A DNA stretch of 64,000 bases from Maridesulfovibrio ferrireducens (GTDB lineage Bacteria > Desulfobacterota > Desulfovibrionia > Desulfovibrionales > Desulfovibrionaceae). Where the stretch lies: positions 1 to 64,000 of the forward strand of contig NZ_JAEINN010000018.1 of assembly GCF_016342405.1 (NCBI RefSeq). The letters are read 5' to 3'. The translations under genes were made by a program, and so were the position numbers. The notes beneath the pieces were generated by a model. That model searched no databases and was not told where the DNA came from. It saw only the letters and a list, made by a program, of their open reading frames with translations. Shown here one piece after another: positions 43,936-53,805 of the stretch; within the stretch, counting starts at the first letter, position 1; each line of letters begins with the position of its first letter.

Positions 43936-45999
43936 ATGTCTGAAGCCTTAAAAAACCAACGGACTTATGCACTTGTAGGACATAGCGGTTGTGGTAAAAC
44001 ATCAACCGCAGAAATGCTACTTTTTAACACAGGCGTCATTGATCGTCTCGGCAAAATTGAAGAAGGAACAACAGCCCTCGACAACGAACCGGAAGAAATA
44101 AAACGCCGCGGATCAATTCAACCGGGATTTGCCGGTTACAAATGGAAGAAGAATAATCATTACCTTATTGATACTCCGGGTGATCCTAATTTTTGCGGAG
44201 ACCTTCCATACTCTTTAACCGCATCAGACGGTGTTATCTTTACCATCGACGCAGTAGACGGCGTCAAGCCTCTTTCCCGCAAAGTATGGGCGGCAGTCGA
44301 AAAAGCCGAACTTCCTACCGTAATTTTTATCAATAAAATGGATCGTGATCGAGCGGACTTTGACTTCTCTTTTAACAGCCTGAATTCCGCGCTCGGGATC
44401 AGCCCCGTACTGCTCCAGTATCCAATAGGAAGCAAGGAAAATTTTAAAGGCATTGTGGATATGCTTTCCGGCACAGCCTATATGTTCGAAGAAAACGGTA
44501 AGATGTCCAAGGGCGAAATCCCTGACGATATCGCAGAAGAAATAGAAATTCTGCGTGAAACCATGATTGAAAACATCGCTGAAAGTGATGAAGAACTCAT
44601 GGAAAAATACCTCGAAGTAGGCGAACTGACCCCTGACGAAATTACTCAGGGACTCTCCTCAGGTGTAAAAAAACGTACTATTTTCCCTGTCTGCCTAGGT
44701 TCAGCAATTGAAAATAAAGGGGGATCTTTCTTACTTGATATGGTTCAGACCTACCTTCCTTCTCCGCTGGAACACCCGGACTGGAAAAGTGAAGACGGCT
44801 CAACCAGAGCTTCTGACCCGGATGCACCTGTTGCATGTTTTGTTTTCAAAACTCTGGCAGATCCATTTGCCGGACAGCTCACCCTCTGCCGCGTTCTGTC
44901 AGGAACAGTATCCGGTGACCTTACCCTTATCAATCCCGGCAGAGAATCCAAAGAAAGACTCGGCACCATTCAGTTACTTAACGGTAAAGACCAGCGGCCC
45001 GTGAAAGACTCTGTCGGCCCCGGAGCAATCATAACCCTTGCCAAGCTCAAGGAAACATTCACCGGCGACACTCTATGCGATGAAAAAGCTCCTTTTGAAA
45101 TGCTAAAACCGAACGTCGCCCCCCAACTGATAACATTTGCTTTAGCTCCGGCAGAAAAAGGCGAGGAAGATAAAGTTTTCCAAGCTATTATGAAGCTGCT
45201 TGTCGAAGATATTAATTTGACACTTTCCCGCGACGAAGAATCCGGAGACATTCTTCTTTCCGGCATGGGGCAGAATCACATTGAAATTTCAGTAGAAAAA
45301 GCTAGACGTCGCTACAAGACCGATATCATTCTTAAAACACCTAAAGTACCTTACCGCGAAACAATTAAAGGGACAGCCGAAGTTCAGGGTCGTTATAAGA
45401 AACAATCCGGCGGACGCGGGCAATTCGGAGATTGCTGGATCAAACTTGAACCTCTTGAAAAAGGTGCAGGCTATGAATTTGTTAATGCAATCGTCGGCGG
45501 AGTAATCCCGAAACAATATATTCCTGCCGTGGACAAAGGTGTTCAGGAGAGTGCGGCAAAAGGAATCCTTGCAGGTGCACCTATCATTGATTTTAAGGTC
45601 ACCCTTTATGATGGAACATATCATGCTGTGGATTCATCTGAAATGGCTTTCAAAGTTGCAGGTTCAATGGCTTTCAAAAAAGCATGTGAGACTGCGGGAA
45701 TATCTCTGCTTGAACCTCTTATGAATATACTTGTTGAAGTTCCTGATGAATTCATGGGAGACATTATAGGCGACCTTTCCAGCCGCAGAGGAAAAGTCCT
45801 CGGTTCCGGCTCAACATCGGGAGTCACTGAAGTTAAAGCACATGTTCCCATGTCAGAGATACTGCAATACGCACCGGACCTGCGGTCAATGACCGGAGGG
45901 CAGGGAACCTTCACAATGGAACTTTCCCACTACGAAGAATGCCCGGCTCAGATAGCAGAAAAAATTATATCAGACCGCGAAAGTCCTTCTGATGATTAA
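43936..45999 (+). CDS. Elongation factor G-like GTPase (EF-G2 type)
   Basis: The 687-aa protein has the full EF-G domain set. P-loop ALVGHSGCGKTST is near residue 14, NKMD (G4) near 134; domain IV has SGGRGQFGDCWIKLEP and domain V a regular tail. Switch II reads DTPGDPNFCGD instead of DTPGHVDF, so the catalytic His (about residue 83) is Asp. It is a paralogue, not the main translocase, since the canonical fusA is normally in the str operon. GGAG precedes the ATG. The role may be in stress or ribosome-linked functions; this is inference. Confidence 0.9.
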   Translation: MSEALKNQRTYALVGHSGCGKTSTAEMLLFNTGVIDRLGKIEEGTTALDNEPEEIKRRGSIQPGFAGYKWKKNNHYLIDTPGDPNFCGDLPYSLTASDGVIFTIDAVDGVKPLSRKVWAAVEKAELPTVIFINKMDRDRADFDFSFNSLNSALGISPVLLQYPIGSKENFKGIVDMLSGTAYMFEENGKMSKGEIPDDIAEEIEILRETMIENIAESDEELMEKYLEVGELTPDEITQGLSSGVKKRTIFPVCLGSAIENKGGSFLLDMVQTYLPSPLEHPDWKSEDGSTRASDPDAPVACFVFKTLADPFAGQLTLCRVLSGTVSGDLTLINPGRESKERLGTIQLLNGKDQRPVKDSVGPGAIITLAKLKETFTGDTLCDEKAPFEMLKPNVAPQLITFALAPAEKGEEDKVFQAIMKLLVEDINLTLSRDEESGDILLSGMGQNHIEISVEKARRRYKTDIILKTPKVPYRETIKGTAEVQGRYKKQSGGRGQFGDCWIKLEPLEKGAGYEFVNAIVGGVIPKQYIPAVDKGVQESAAKGILAGAPIIDFKVTLYDGTYHAVDSSEMAFKVAGSMAFKKACETAGISLLEPLMNILVEVPDEFMGDIIGDLSSRRGKVLGSGSTSGVTEVKAHVPMSEILQYAPDLRSMTGGQGTFTMELSHYEECPAQIAEKIISDRESPSDD

Positions 46000-46020
46000 A
46001 ATTAATCTGAAGACACTTTA

Positions 46021-46067
46021 AAATTATAAAGGCCGCTCATTTTTATGAGTGGCCTTTATAATTTTCA
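46021..46067 (+). terminator. Terminator after the EF-G-like gene
   Basis: AAATTATAAAGGCCGCTCAT (46021-46040) and ATGAGTGGCCTTTATAATTT form a stem of about 20 bp with a TTTT loop. The 200 bp from here to plsC holds nothing else I can name. Confidence 0.85.
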
Positions 46068-46265
46068 TGAGGCAACATCGTTACACATTTAACTTTTTAC
46101 TTTTTAGGATCTGCTCTTGTTTCCCGTGCCAAATTACACTATCAAGTTAATTATCGAAGAGAGCAGAACTCCTGACCGCATAATTAAAAAGTAAAAAATA
46201 TCTTCGCTTTGTAAAAACTAAAATTTAGATTAACTTCTAACCCCCAAAAAGCTAACGACTAAAAC

Positions 46266-46973
46266 ATGTTAAGACTCATATATTTCTACCTATTACTATT
46301 ACCGCTTACTATTTTTTACTCCCTCGTAATCATTTTTTCAAAAACACAAAAAAATTTCCACTGGAGCGAAAGATCCTGGGGAAAGGCCGTACTGGATGCC
46401 AGCGGTTGCGAATTTGATGTTGACCTTAGCGCTCTTGATAAAAATCAGACTTACGTTTTTATGGTCAACCATCAGAGTTTCTTTGACATTCCTCTGTTGT
46501 TCCATTTTTTGAGCCCTTGGCAGTTCAAATTCGTTGCCAAAAAATCTTTATTTAATTTTCCCATATTCGGACATGCAATGGCAGCGGCAAAACATATTTC
46601 AATAGACAGAGACAACAGCAGACAAGGAATGAAAGACATCCAGCATGCTGTTGAAGTAGCAAACAGCGGACACTCTCCGTTAATTTTTCCTGAAGGAACA
46701 CGTAATCCTGATCCTAATAAACTTCTGCCTTTTAAAATCGGCGGAATGATTCTGGCTTTAAAATGTCAAAAGCCCATAGCTCCTATTTTGATGGTCGGAC
46801 CGGAAAAAGTTCTGTACAAAGGCAAACTTATCATGAGTCCCTGCCAGAAAATTAGAATTAAAGCTCTCCCCCCCATAGATACTACCAAATATACTTTGAA
46901 GGACAGAGAGAAAATAAAAGAATATTTACAGGAAATTATGAACAAAGCTTATGCGGAGATGAGGCATGAGTGA
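46266..46973 (+). CDS. 1-acyl-sn-glycerol-3-phosphate acyltransferase (PlsC family)
   Basis: The 235-aa protein has a hydrophobic N-terminal anchor (LIYFYLLLLPLTIFYSLVII), the acyltransferase motif NHQSFFDIPLL (NHx4D) and FPEGTRNPDPNKLLPFKIGG. It acylates lysophosphatidate at the inner membrane in phospholipid synthesis. No ribosome site is evident at the ATG. Its last codons overlap the RNase J start by 8 nt. Confidence 0.92.
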   Translation: MLRLIYFYLLLLPLTIFYSLVIIFSKTQKNFHWSERSWGKAVLDASGCEFDVDLSALDKNQTYVFMVNHQSFFDIPLLFHFLSPWQFKFVAKKSLFNFPIFGHAMAAAKHISIDRDNSRQGMKDIQHAVEVANSGHSPLIFPEGTRNPDPNKLLPFKIGGMILALKCQKPIAPILMVGPEKVLYKGKLIMSPCQKIRIKALPPIDTTKYTLKDREKIKEYLQEIMNKAYAEMRHE

Positions 46974-48660
46974 GCACCAGTTAACGGTATGCCCACTCGG
47001 AGGACTTGGAGAAATCGGTCTTAACTGCATGATGCTCAGCACTGAGGAAACTGTCGTTGTTGTTGATTGCGGATTAATCTTTCCCGACAACGCTCTTTTC
47101 GGTGTAGATATTGCCATCCCGCGCTTTGACCATATTCTTGCTCTGAAACATCGCCTCAAAGCGATTGTTTTAACACACGGACACGAAGATCATATCGGAG
47201 CACTGCCGTGGCTTCTTCCTTATATTAATGTACCTGTCTATGGTTCAAAATTTACTCTTGGACTTGTTGAAAACAAACTGAAAGAACACAATCTCATTGA
47301 TTATATAGATCTGCATGAAGTTAAAGCTCATGATAGAGTTCAGCTCGGTGATTTATTTTTTAACTTTTTTCCCGTCTGCCATTCTATAGTAGATGGTTTT
47401 GCGCTCGGGATTGAAACTCCTGTCGGACGAATAATTCACACTGGTGATTTTAAAATCGACCGCACTCCTCTTGACGGACATAAAACAGACCTTGATGGCA
47501 TCAGCAAATTTTCCGAGCAAGGAGTCACCCTGCTTCTCTCAGACTCAACCAATGTCGAACAGGATGGGCATGCCCTGACTGAAAGAGACATTAAAGGGTC
47601 CATGAGAGGGATTTTTGAAGAAGCTGAAGGACGCATTTTAGTTACTCTTTTTTCAAGCCACATCCAGCGCATGCAGGAAATATTCGACCTTGCAGTTGAA
47701 ACTGACAGAAAAGTCGGAATCAGCGGACGAAGCCTTGCGAGAAATATCGACCTAGCTCGTGATCTGGGGCAGCTGCATATTTCATCTTCTACAATTATCG
47801 AGATAGAAGACCTGCCGTATTACGACGACCATGAAGTAGTTCTGCTTGTCACAGGCTCGCAAGGGGAACCTCTTGCTGCACTTTCAAGACTATCGACAGG
47901 GGAACATCGCCAGCTCAGGATAAAAAAAGGTGATCTCATCCTGATGTCTTCCCGCTCCATTCCCGGCAATACAAAAGCCATTACACGGGTCATCAACAGC
48001 CTCTACAAGCTCGGTGCTGAAGTTCTTCATGAGCAAAAACACGGCATTCATGCATCAGGCCACGCGTACAAAGAAGAACTGCGTACCATGCTTGAAACCG
48101 TTAAACCGAAATATTTCATCCCTGTTCATGGCGAATACAGACATCTGGTCAAGCATTCCAGACTTGCTGTGGAAACAGGAGTTGATCCTGAAAAAGCTTT
48201 AGTTATAGAAGACGGCGAACCTATAACTTTTCTGACTCATGGAATCCGTGTTGAAAAGGTTATCCCAGTTCAATGCACACTCGTGGATGGCAAAGGGGTT
48301 GGAGATGTCGGACAGACTGTCATTAAAGAACGTCAGCTTTTAGCCGGAGAAGGACTCGTCATTGTAACCATAGTGATTGACGTCAACACCGGAGAAATTA
48401 TCCGAGGACCGGAAGTCACCTCCAAAGGGTTTGTTTTTGAACAACAATACTCACATCTTCTCGAAGACGCTAAATGCATTATTCTGGATGTTTTTGAAAA
48501 TATACCTCCGGGACAGACTATTAAATTAAAAGAAAGAATTCGTTCTGCGTTACGAAGATTTTTCCGTAAAGTCCTAGGCCGCGACCCGGTAGTTATCCCA
48601 CTCATTATCACGCTGACCGGAAATGAAGCTCAGGAAATAGACTCCCGATGCGATGTGTAA
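46966..48660 (+). CDS. rnj: Ribonuclease J
   Basis: The 564-aa metallo-beta-lactamase/beta-CASP RNase carries metal motif TLTHGHEDHIGALPW-type block (VLTHGHEDHIGALPW), CHSIVDGFALG, IHTGDFKID, SGRSLARN in the beta-CASP part and IPVHGEYRHL near 380. It has 5'-exo and endonuclease activity and replaces RNase E-type turnover roles. GGAG lies before the ATG; it overlaps plsC by 8 nt. Confidence 0.93.
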   Translation: MSEHQLTVCPLGGLGEIGLNCMMLSTEETVVVVDCGLIFPDNALFGVDIAIPRFDHILALKHRLKAIVLTHGHEDHIGALPWLLPYINVPVYGSKFTLGLVENKLKEHNLIDYIDLHEVKAHDRVQLGDLFFNFFPVCHSIVDGFALGIETPVGRIIHTGDFKIDRTPLDGHKTDLDGISKFSEQGVTLLLSDSTNVEQDGHALTERDIKGSMRGIFEEAEGRILVTLFSSHIQRMQEIFDLAVETDRKVGISGRSLARNIDLARDLGQLHISSSTIIEIEDLPYYDDHEVVLLVTGSQGEPLAALSRLSTGEHRQLRIKKGDLILMSSRSIPGNTKAITRVINSLYKLGAEVLHEQKHGIHASGHAYKEELRTMLETVKPKYFIPVHGEYRHLVKHSRLAVETGVDPEKALVIEDGEPITFLTHGIRVEKVIPVQCTLVDGKGVGDVGQTVIKERQLLAGEGLVIVTIVIDVNTGEIIRGPEVTSKGFVFEQQYSHLLEDAKCIILDVFENIPPGQTIKLKERIRSALRRFFRKVLGRDPVVIPLIITLTGNEAQEIDSRCDV

Positions 48661-48756
48661 ATAAGTAGTATTTACCCCAAAAGACTTATATGAATTTTAT
48701 AACAAATTGTGCTACGTTGTCACAATTATAATTAAAAAACAGCTTAAAGGGTTATA

Positions 48757-49530
48757 ATGAAAGTATTCAGAATTAAACATAACGGAGCTATCTTTTACGC
48801 AACATTTGAAGAGGGAGATGTTTTCAAGCCGCTCCTGTCAAAAAATGGTACCCAAAACGCATTTCCGATATCTGAATGCACAATACTTCCGATTGCTGTC
48901 CCTTCAAAAATAATATGTGCAGGTCTTAACTATAAAGAACATGCACGTGAACTGAATATGGACCTCCCGGAAGAACCACTGATATTCCTTAAGCCACCAT
49001 CCTCAGTAATAGGTAACGGCGGTAAAATCATCATTCCGGCCATGTCCGAACAGATTGACTATGAAGGCGAACTGGCAATTGTAATAGGTCAGGCCGGAAA
49101 AAACATACTGCCTGAAAATGCAGCAAAACATGTATTCGGATATACTTGCGCCAACGACGTAACGGCTCGAGATTTACAGAAAAAAGATAAACTTTTCGCA
49201 CGGGCTAAAGGATTTGACACTTTTGCCCCGATAGGCCCCTGTATCGAAACAGCGGTTGCCGATCCTAACTCTCTGACACTGAGAACCAGTGTTAACGGCA
49301 AAGTAAGGCAGGAAGGAAATACATCAGATATGATATACAAACCTTCGGAACTTATCAGCTTTATTTCGCACGTCATGACTCTCACCCCGGGTGATGTTAT
49401 TTTAACAGGCACCCCGCCGGGAATCGGAACTTTATCAGCTGGAGACTCGGTCGAAGTCGAAATTGAAGGAATAGGAATCTTAACCAATACAGTGGTAAAA
49501 GATGAGTCGATCCGGACTCCTGTTCAATAA
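48757..49530 (+). CDS. Fumarylacetoacetate hydrolase-family protein
   Basis: The 257-aa protein is of the FAH/FAHD1 type: KIICAGLNYKEHARELNM, IFLKPPSSVIG, IDYEGELAIVIGQ with the metal Glu residues, GYTCANDVTARDLQKKD, KGFDTFAPIGPC and VILTGTPPGIG. These enzymes act on acylpyruvates, oxaloacetate or related diketo acids; the exact substrate cannot be told from sequence. It precedes the rpsB operon by about 200 bp. Confidence 0.9.
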   Translation: MKVFRIKHNGAIFYATFEEGDVFKPLLSKNGTQNAFPISECTILPIAVPSKIICAGLNYKEHARELNMDLPEEPLIFLKPPSSVIGNGGKIIIPAMSEQIDYEGELAIVIGQAGKNILPENAAKHVFGYTCANDVTARDLQKKDKLFARAKGFDTFAPIGPCIETAVADPNSLTLRTSVNGKVRQEGNTSDMIYKPSELISFISHVMTLTPGDVILTGTPPGIGTLSAGDSVEVEIEGIGILTNTVVKDESIRTPVQ

Positions 49531-49627
49531 TATCAGGGCTTGGCTAAAAGGGTTAAACCCGACAGTTTCAAACTATTTTTTTTTTGCTCGCACCAAGGGT
49601 TGATTTCAAATCAATTTTCCCGTAGTT

Positions 49628-49686
49628 GTGCGTAGCTAAATTCGCACATTCCGGTCGAATAAGGGTGCTTCACAATTGTTGTGAAG
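49628..49686 (+). promoter_or_regulatory. Structured leader before rpsB
   Basis: Two hairpins are visible: GTGCG (49628-49632)/CGCAC (49643-49647), and CTTCACAA-TTG-TTGTGAAG (49668-49686), an 8-bp perfect stem with 3-nt loop, 42 nt before the rpsB ATG. In proteobacteria rpsB is often autoregulated through its leader RNA; this may be the S2-binding site here (inference). Confidence 0.4.
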
Positions 49687-49728
49687 TCTGTTGATGCCGG
49701 GATGGAAGAAAAACCCAGGAGAATTATT

Positions 49729-50526
49729 ATGGCATATGTAACTATGAAACAGATGCTGGAAACAGGCGTTCATTTCGGTCACCAGACCCGTAGATGGAAT
49801 CCAAAAATGCGTCCTTACATCTTCGGCGCACGTAACGGAATCCACATCATGGACCTCCAGCAGACTGTTAAGCTTTTCCGTAAAGCTCACGATTTCATTT
49901 CTGACTCTGTCGCAAAAGGTGGAAAAGTTCTTTTCATCGGTACTAAGCGTCAGGCTCAGGAAGCTGTTGCAACTGAAGCTACCCGTGCAGGTATGTTTCA
50001 TGTAACACATCGCTGGATGGGTGGAACTCTTACCAACTTCCAGACAATCAAACGCCGCATTGATCGCCTTAAAAATCTTGAAGAAATGTTCGAAGACGGT
50101 TCCATCAAACGTTTCCCAAAAAAGGAAATCGTAATGATGGGCCGCGAGGTTAAAAAACTTACCCTCGCACTCGGCGGCATTAAAGACCTTAACGGTGCTC
50201 CTGCTGTCGCATTCGTCATTGACCCCAAGCGTGAACATATTGCTATTCTAGAATGCCGCAAACTCGGTATCCCTGTAGTTGCTGTTGTTGACTCAAACTG
50301 CGACCCGGACATGGTTGATTATATCATCCCCGGTAACGATGACGCTATCCGTGCCATTAAGCTTTTCGCAGCTCACATGGCTGATGCTTGTCTCGAAGGC
50401 GCAGCTCGTCGTAAAGAAGACAACGAAATGGCAGAAGAAAAAGTTAAAGCAACTGAAAAAGCTGTTGCTCCTGAAACTAAAGTTGAAGAAGTTAAAGCTG
50501 AAGCAACTACTCCGGAGGCTGTTTAG
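49729..50526 (+). CDS. rpsB: 30S ribosomal protein S2
   Basis: The protein is 265 aa from ATG 49729 (AGGAGA upstream); an upstream GTG frame has no ribosome site. It shows [20 protein letters not shown] and [17 protein letters not shown], then [11 protein letters not shown], the S2 hallmarks. An Ala/Glu/Lys-rich C-terminal tail is typical. First of rpsB-tsf, 2 bp apart. Confidence 0.97.
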   Translation: MAYVTMKQMLETGVHFGHQTRRWNPKMRPYIFGARNGIHIMDLQQTVKLFRKAHDFISDSVAKGGKVLFIGTKRQAQEAVATEATRAGMFHVTHRWMGGTLTNFQTIKRRIDRLKNLEEMFEDGSIKRFPKKEIVMMGREVKKLTLALGGIKDLNGAPAVAFVIDPKREHIAILECRKLGIPVVAVVDSNCDPDMVDYIIPGNDDAIRAIKLFAAHMADACLEGAARRKEDNEMAEEKVKATEKAVAPETKVEEVKAEATTPEAV

Positions 50527-50528
50527 TC

Positions 50529-51161
50529 ATGGCTGCTGTTACTGCTCAGATGGTAAAATCCCTGCGTGAACTAACCGGCGTAGGCATGATGGACTGCAAA
50601 AAAGCTCTTGCTGAATGTGATGGAAATGAAGAAAAAGCTATCACATACCTTCGCGAAAAAGGACTTTCAAAGGCAGCTAAAAAAGCTGGCCGTGCTACAA
50701 GTGAAGGACTTATCGGTTCTTACATGCACAGCAACGGCAAACTCTCCGCTATCGTTGAAATTAGATGTGAAACAGACTTTGTTGCTAAATCCGACCAGTT
50801 CATTCAGTTGACCAAAGATGTTGCTATGCAGGTTGCTGCAACCAGCCCTCTTTGTGTCAGCCCTGACGAACTTCCTCAGGATGTTCTTGAAAAAGAAAGA
50901 GCAATCTATCTACAGCAGGCTATCGAAGAAGGTAAACCTGCTAATATTGCTGAAAAGATCGTCGATGGACGTATTAAAAAATACTACAAAGAAGTCTGTC
51001 TCCTTGAGCAGCCTTTTATTAAGGATGACAAGAAGTCAATCAAAGACATCCTGAACGAAACCATCGCTATTCTCGGTGAGAATATGCAGATCGGACGATT
51101 TGCCCGCATCAACCTTGCTGAAACAGCAAATGGTGCAGCAGAAGAAGCCGAAGAAGAATAA
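50529..51161 (+). CDS. tsf: Elongation factor Ts (short form)
   Basis: The 210-aa nucleotide-exchange factor for EF-Tu has the N-terminal UBA-like domain (LRELTGVGMMDCKKALAECD) and the core ALKWLREKG-type signature (AITYLREKGLSKAAKKAGR), with EIRCETDFVAKSDQF. At 210 aa it is shorter than the 283 aa of E. coli, having a single core half like Thermus EF-Ts. It ends in a strong terminator. Confidence 0.96.
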   Translation: MAAVTAQMVKSLRELTGVGMMDCKKALAECDGNEEKAITYLREKGLSKAAKKAGRATSEGLIGSYMHSNGKLSAIVEIRCETDFVAKSDQFIQLTKDVAMQVAATSPLCVSPDELPQDVLEKERAIYLQQAIEEGKPANIAEKIVDGRIKKYYKEVCLLEQPFIKDDKKSIKDILNETIAILGENMQIGRFARINLAETANGAAEEAEEE

Positions 51162-51172
51162 GACGGAATATA

Positions 51173-51199
51173 AAACGGGCCGCAAGGCCCGTTTTTTTT
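51173..51199 (+). terminator. Terminator after tsf
   Basis: AAACGGGCC-GCAA-GGCCCGTTT with a T-run; perfect 9-bp stem. Confidence 0.93.
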
Positions 51200-51599
51200 G
51201 CCCGATTTTTAAAAACTCGGCAGAGCTCTTGCCGAAGGACGAGATTGGTAGAAAACTACTTCCCTATATTGCCTTAAAACCACGCAGGAAACACCCGAAC
51301 CGGAAGCCAGCACAATCCGGATTTATGGAGATATCAGCGATGGAAAATATTTCAGCTCAAATTCAATACGAACTAACAACCCGTAAGAATTTGAGTTTTT
51401 TTAGGGAACAATTTTACCATGCCGAGTTTATTGAAGCAGAATCTCTGTTCTCATAAAACTCATACAGATTTTTTAAAGCAATAGTTAATGCTAACCGGAA
51501 GCATTAGCGGGGAATTCTTTCCCTCTGCTCAGAATTAGGCTTATCCGGATCTGCTTCTACTCATAACCGGACAAAGTCCGCGGAAAAACGGGGTAAACT
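51200..51599. other. 400-bp intergenic stretch between tsf and pyrH
   Basis: No established gene or RNA is recognised. Apart from a possible small frame at 51340-51456, the stretch shows a loose GC-rich inverted region near 51540-51590 (TCCGGA, CCGGAC, GTCCGCGG) just before the pyrH ribosome site, possibly a leader structure or promoter region. Confidence 0.35.
51340..51456 (+). CDS. Possible 38-aa small protein
   Basis: ATG 51340 has GGAG 9 nt upstream and reads MENISAQIQYELTTRKNLSF, ending ...FIEAESLFS. The frame is open further 5' but only because tsf and its terminator happen to lack stops. A short amphipathic peptide is possible; chance is equally likely. Confidence 0.2.
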   Translation: MENISAQIQYELTTRKNLSFFREQFYHAEFIEAESLFS

Positions 51600-52328
51600 A
51601 TGGACAAATTGCACTATTCACGAGTAATGATCAAACTCAGCGGTGAAGCTCTCGCCGGAGATCAACAATTCGGTATTGAGCCAGCAGCAATCAGCAAATT
51701 CTGTGGAGAAATTGCAGCTGTAGCCAAAACCGGAGTACAGGTCGCTTTGGTTATCGGCGGAGGTAATATTTTTAGAGGTTTATCCGCTTCCGCTAAAGGA
51801 ATGGATAGATCTTCAGCCGATTACATGGGAATGCTTGCAACTGTCATGAATGCCCTTGCAGTTCAAGACGCACTGGAAAAACTAGACTGTGACACACGAG
51901 TATTATCCGCAATTCCAATGCAGGCTGTTGCCGAACCATATGTCCGCCGCAGAGCGATTCGCCATCTTGAAAAAGGACGTGTAGTTATTTGTGCTGCCGG
52001 AACCGGAAACCCCTTTTTCACAACGGATACAGCCGCGGCTCTTAGAGCAATGGAATTAAAAGCTGAAGCTATTATCAAAGCTACCAAAGTTGACGGTGTC
52101 TACGATAAAGACCCTATGAAACATTCAGATGCAGTAAAATTTGAATCTATCACCTATATTGAAACTCTTGAGAAAAGACTCGGGGTTATGGATTCCACAG
52201 CGATTTCATTAGCAATGGATAACAACCTGCCAATCATTGTCTTCAACCTTTTTGAAGAAGGAAACATTACAAGGGTTGTTAAAGGTGAAAAGATCGGAAC
52301 AATAGTCCATGGAGGAAAGAATGATTAA
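51600..52328 (+). CDS. pyrH: Uridylate kinase
   Basis: The 242-aa amino-acid-kinase-fold protein phosphorylates UMP to UDP. Visible: [42 protein letters not shown] and [18 protein letters not shown], with [14 protein letters not shown] lies before the ATG. It overlaps frr by 8 nt, and is allosterically regulated by GTP/UTP in other bacteria. Confidence 0.96.
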   Translation: MDKLHYSRVMIKLSGEALAGDQQFGIEPAAISKFCGEIAAVAKTGVQVALVIGGGNIFRGLSASAKGMDRSSADYMGMLATVMNALAVQDALEKLDCDTRVLSAIPMQAVAEPYVRRRAIRHLEKGRVVICAAGTGNPFFTTDTAAALRAMELKAEAIIKATKVDGVYDKDPMKHSDAVKFESITYIETLEKRLGVMDSTAISLAMDNNLPIIVFNLFEEGNITRVVKGEKIGTIVHGGKND

Positions 52329-52878
52329 AGAAGTTATGTCAGATGGCATTAAAAGAATGGAAGGAGCTCTAACCAGTCTCAGTGGAGACTTTGTAAGACT
52401 CCGCACAGGAAGGGCTTCAACCGGACTGATTGATCATATTATGGTCGATTATTATGGAACTCCTACTCCAATCAACCAGGTGGCTTCAGTAGCTGTACCG
52501 GACTCCCGTACCATTACTATTCAGCCGTGGGACAAAGGAGCTTTTGCTCTGATTGATAAAGCTCTGCTTAAATCAGACTTGGGCTTGAACCCTGTTAACG
52601 ACGGAAAAGTTATTCGTATATGCATTCCGCCTTTGACAGAAGAACGCCGTAAAGATCTAGTCAAGGTCGCTAAAAAATTCACTGAAGAATCCAAAATCGC
52701 TATCCGCAATGTCCGTCGCGACTTGAACGACAGCTTTAAAAAACTGGAAAAAGATAAAGATATCAATGAAGATGATCTGCATAAATCTCAGGATGATGTG
52801 CAAAAACTTACTGATGAATTCATCAAAAAATGTGATGAACTCTTTTTAGCAAAAGAAAAGGAAATTCTGGAAATATAA
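52321..52878 (+). CDS. frr: Ribosome recycling factor
   Basis: The protein is 185 aa from ATG 52321, identical in length to E. coli RRF, and the GGAGGAAAGA ribosome site lies inside the end of pyrH. Hallmarks: [28 protein letters not shown] and [18 protein letters not shown]. It splits the post-termination ribosome together with EF-G, so the presence of a second EF-G upstream is of interest. Confidence 0.96.
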   Translation: MIKEVMSDGIKRMEGALTSLSGDFVRLRTGRASTGLIDHIMVDYYGTPTPINQVASVAVPDSRTITIQPWDKGAFALIDKALLKSDLGLNPVNDGKVIRICIPPLTEERRKDLVKVAKKFTEESKIAIRNVRRDLNDSFKKLEKDKDINEDDLHKSQDDVQKLTDEFIKKCDELFLAKEKEILEI

Positions 52879-52882
52879 CATA

Positions 52883-53578
52883 ATGATGCCCCGACATTTA
52901 GCCATCATCATGGATGGTAATGGTAGATGGGCAAAGGCTCGTGATCTGTCGCGCAGCGAGGGTCATAAAGCCGGCACTGAAGCAGCAAAAGCTATTGTAA
53001 CCCAATGTCGAAAACTCGGCATTAAGCATCTGACTCTTTACACCTTTTCCAAGGAGAACTGGGCCAGACCTAAGGATGAAATAGCTCAACTCTTCAACCT
53101 GCTGACAGTTTTTTTGAAAACTGAACTGGTTAACCTGTGTGAACAGGATATACGCCTTAAAATTTTAGGTGAACTTTCAGAGTTTCCCTTTGGCGTAAAG
53201 CAGGTTGTGGCCCATACCATAAAAAAGACTCAGCATTGTAGCTCGATGACATTAAACCTTGCATTGAATTATTCAGGCAGGGATGAATTAGTGCGGGCTT
53301 GTAGAAAAATGATATCTTCGGGACTGAGAGAAGATCAGGTAACCGTTGAAACCCTTTCTGATAATTTATATACAGCCGGGCAACCGGACCCGGATTTAAT
53401 TATCCGCACCAGCGGAGAAAAACGGCTTTCTAACTATCTATTGTTTCAAGCCGCATACTCCGAGCTGTACTTTACTGACATTTACTGGCCGGACTTTAAT
53501 TCAGAAGAACTGGATAAAGCCCTGGCAGAATTCACTAAAAGACAGCGTAGGTTTGGTAAAATCGGCGAACAAGTGTAA
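52883..53578 (+). CDS. uppS: Undecaprenyl diphosphate synthase (cis-prenyltransferase)
   Basis: The 231-aa protein makes the C55 carrier lipid for peptidoglycan. Motifs: HLAIIMDGNGRWA with the catalytic Asp, TLYTFSKENWARPKDE, LNYSGRDELV, and the C-terminal PDLIIRTSGEKRLSNYLLFQ and YSELYFTDIYWPDF. The start is 4 nt after frr with a weak ribosome site, implying coupling. Confidence 0.96.
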   Translation: MMPRHLAIIMDGNGRWAKARDLSRSEGHKAGTEAAKAIVTQCRKLGIKHLTLYTFSKENWARPKDEIAQLFNLLTVFLKTELVNLCEQDIRLKILGELSEFPFGVKQVVAHTIKKTQHCSSMTLNLALNYSGRDELVRACRKMISSGLREDQVTVETLSDNLYTAGQPDPDLIIRTSGEKRLSNYLLFQAAYSELYFTDIYWPDFNSEELDKALAEFTKRQRRFGKIGEQV

Positions 53579-53606
53579 ATATATACCTTAAATATAAGGT
53601 TTATAA

Positions 53607-53640
53607 CCCCTCACAGTTTAAAAACTATGAGGGGCTTTTT
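53607..53640 (+). terminator. Terminator after uppS
   Basis: CCCCTCA.AGTTT..AACTA.TGAGGGG followed by CTTTTT; ends rpsB-uppS. Confidence 0.85.
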
Positions 53641-53805
53641 CTTTTATAAAAACTATCCTCGAGACTTAAAAAAAAACTACACCTCTTTATTTTATTCACA
53701 AAATATGCGAAATTAAAAACCAATCTAGGAAGATTTTTTACATTTAGATTTTCTTTACAAAGTCTACCGTAACTATAAAACAGATCTTTTCGGGGAGATT
53801 TTTTT

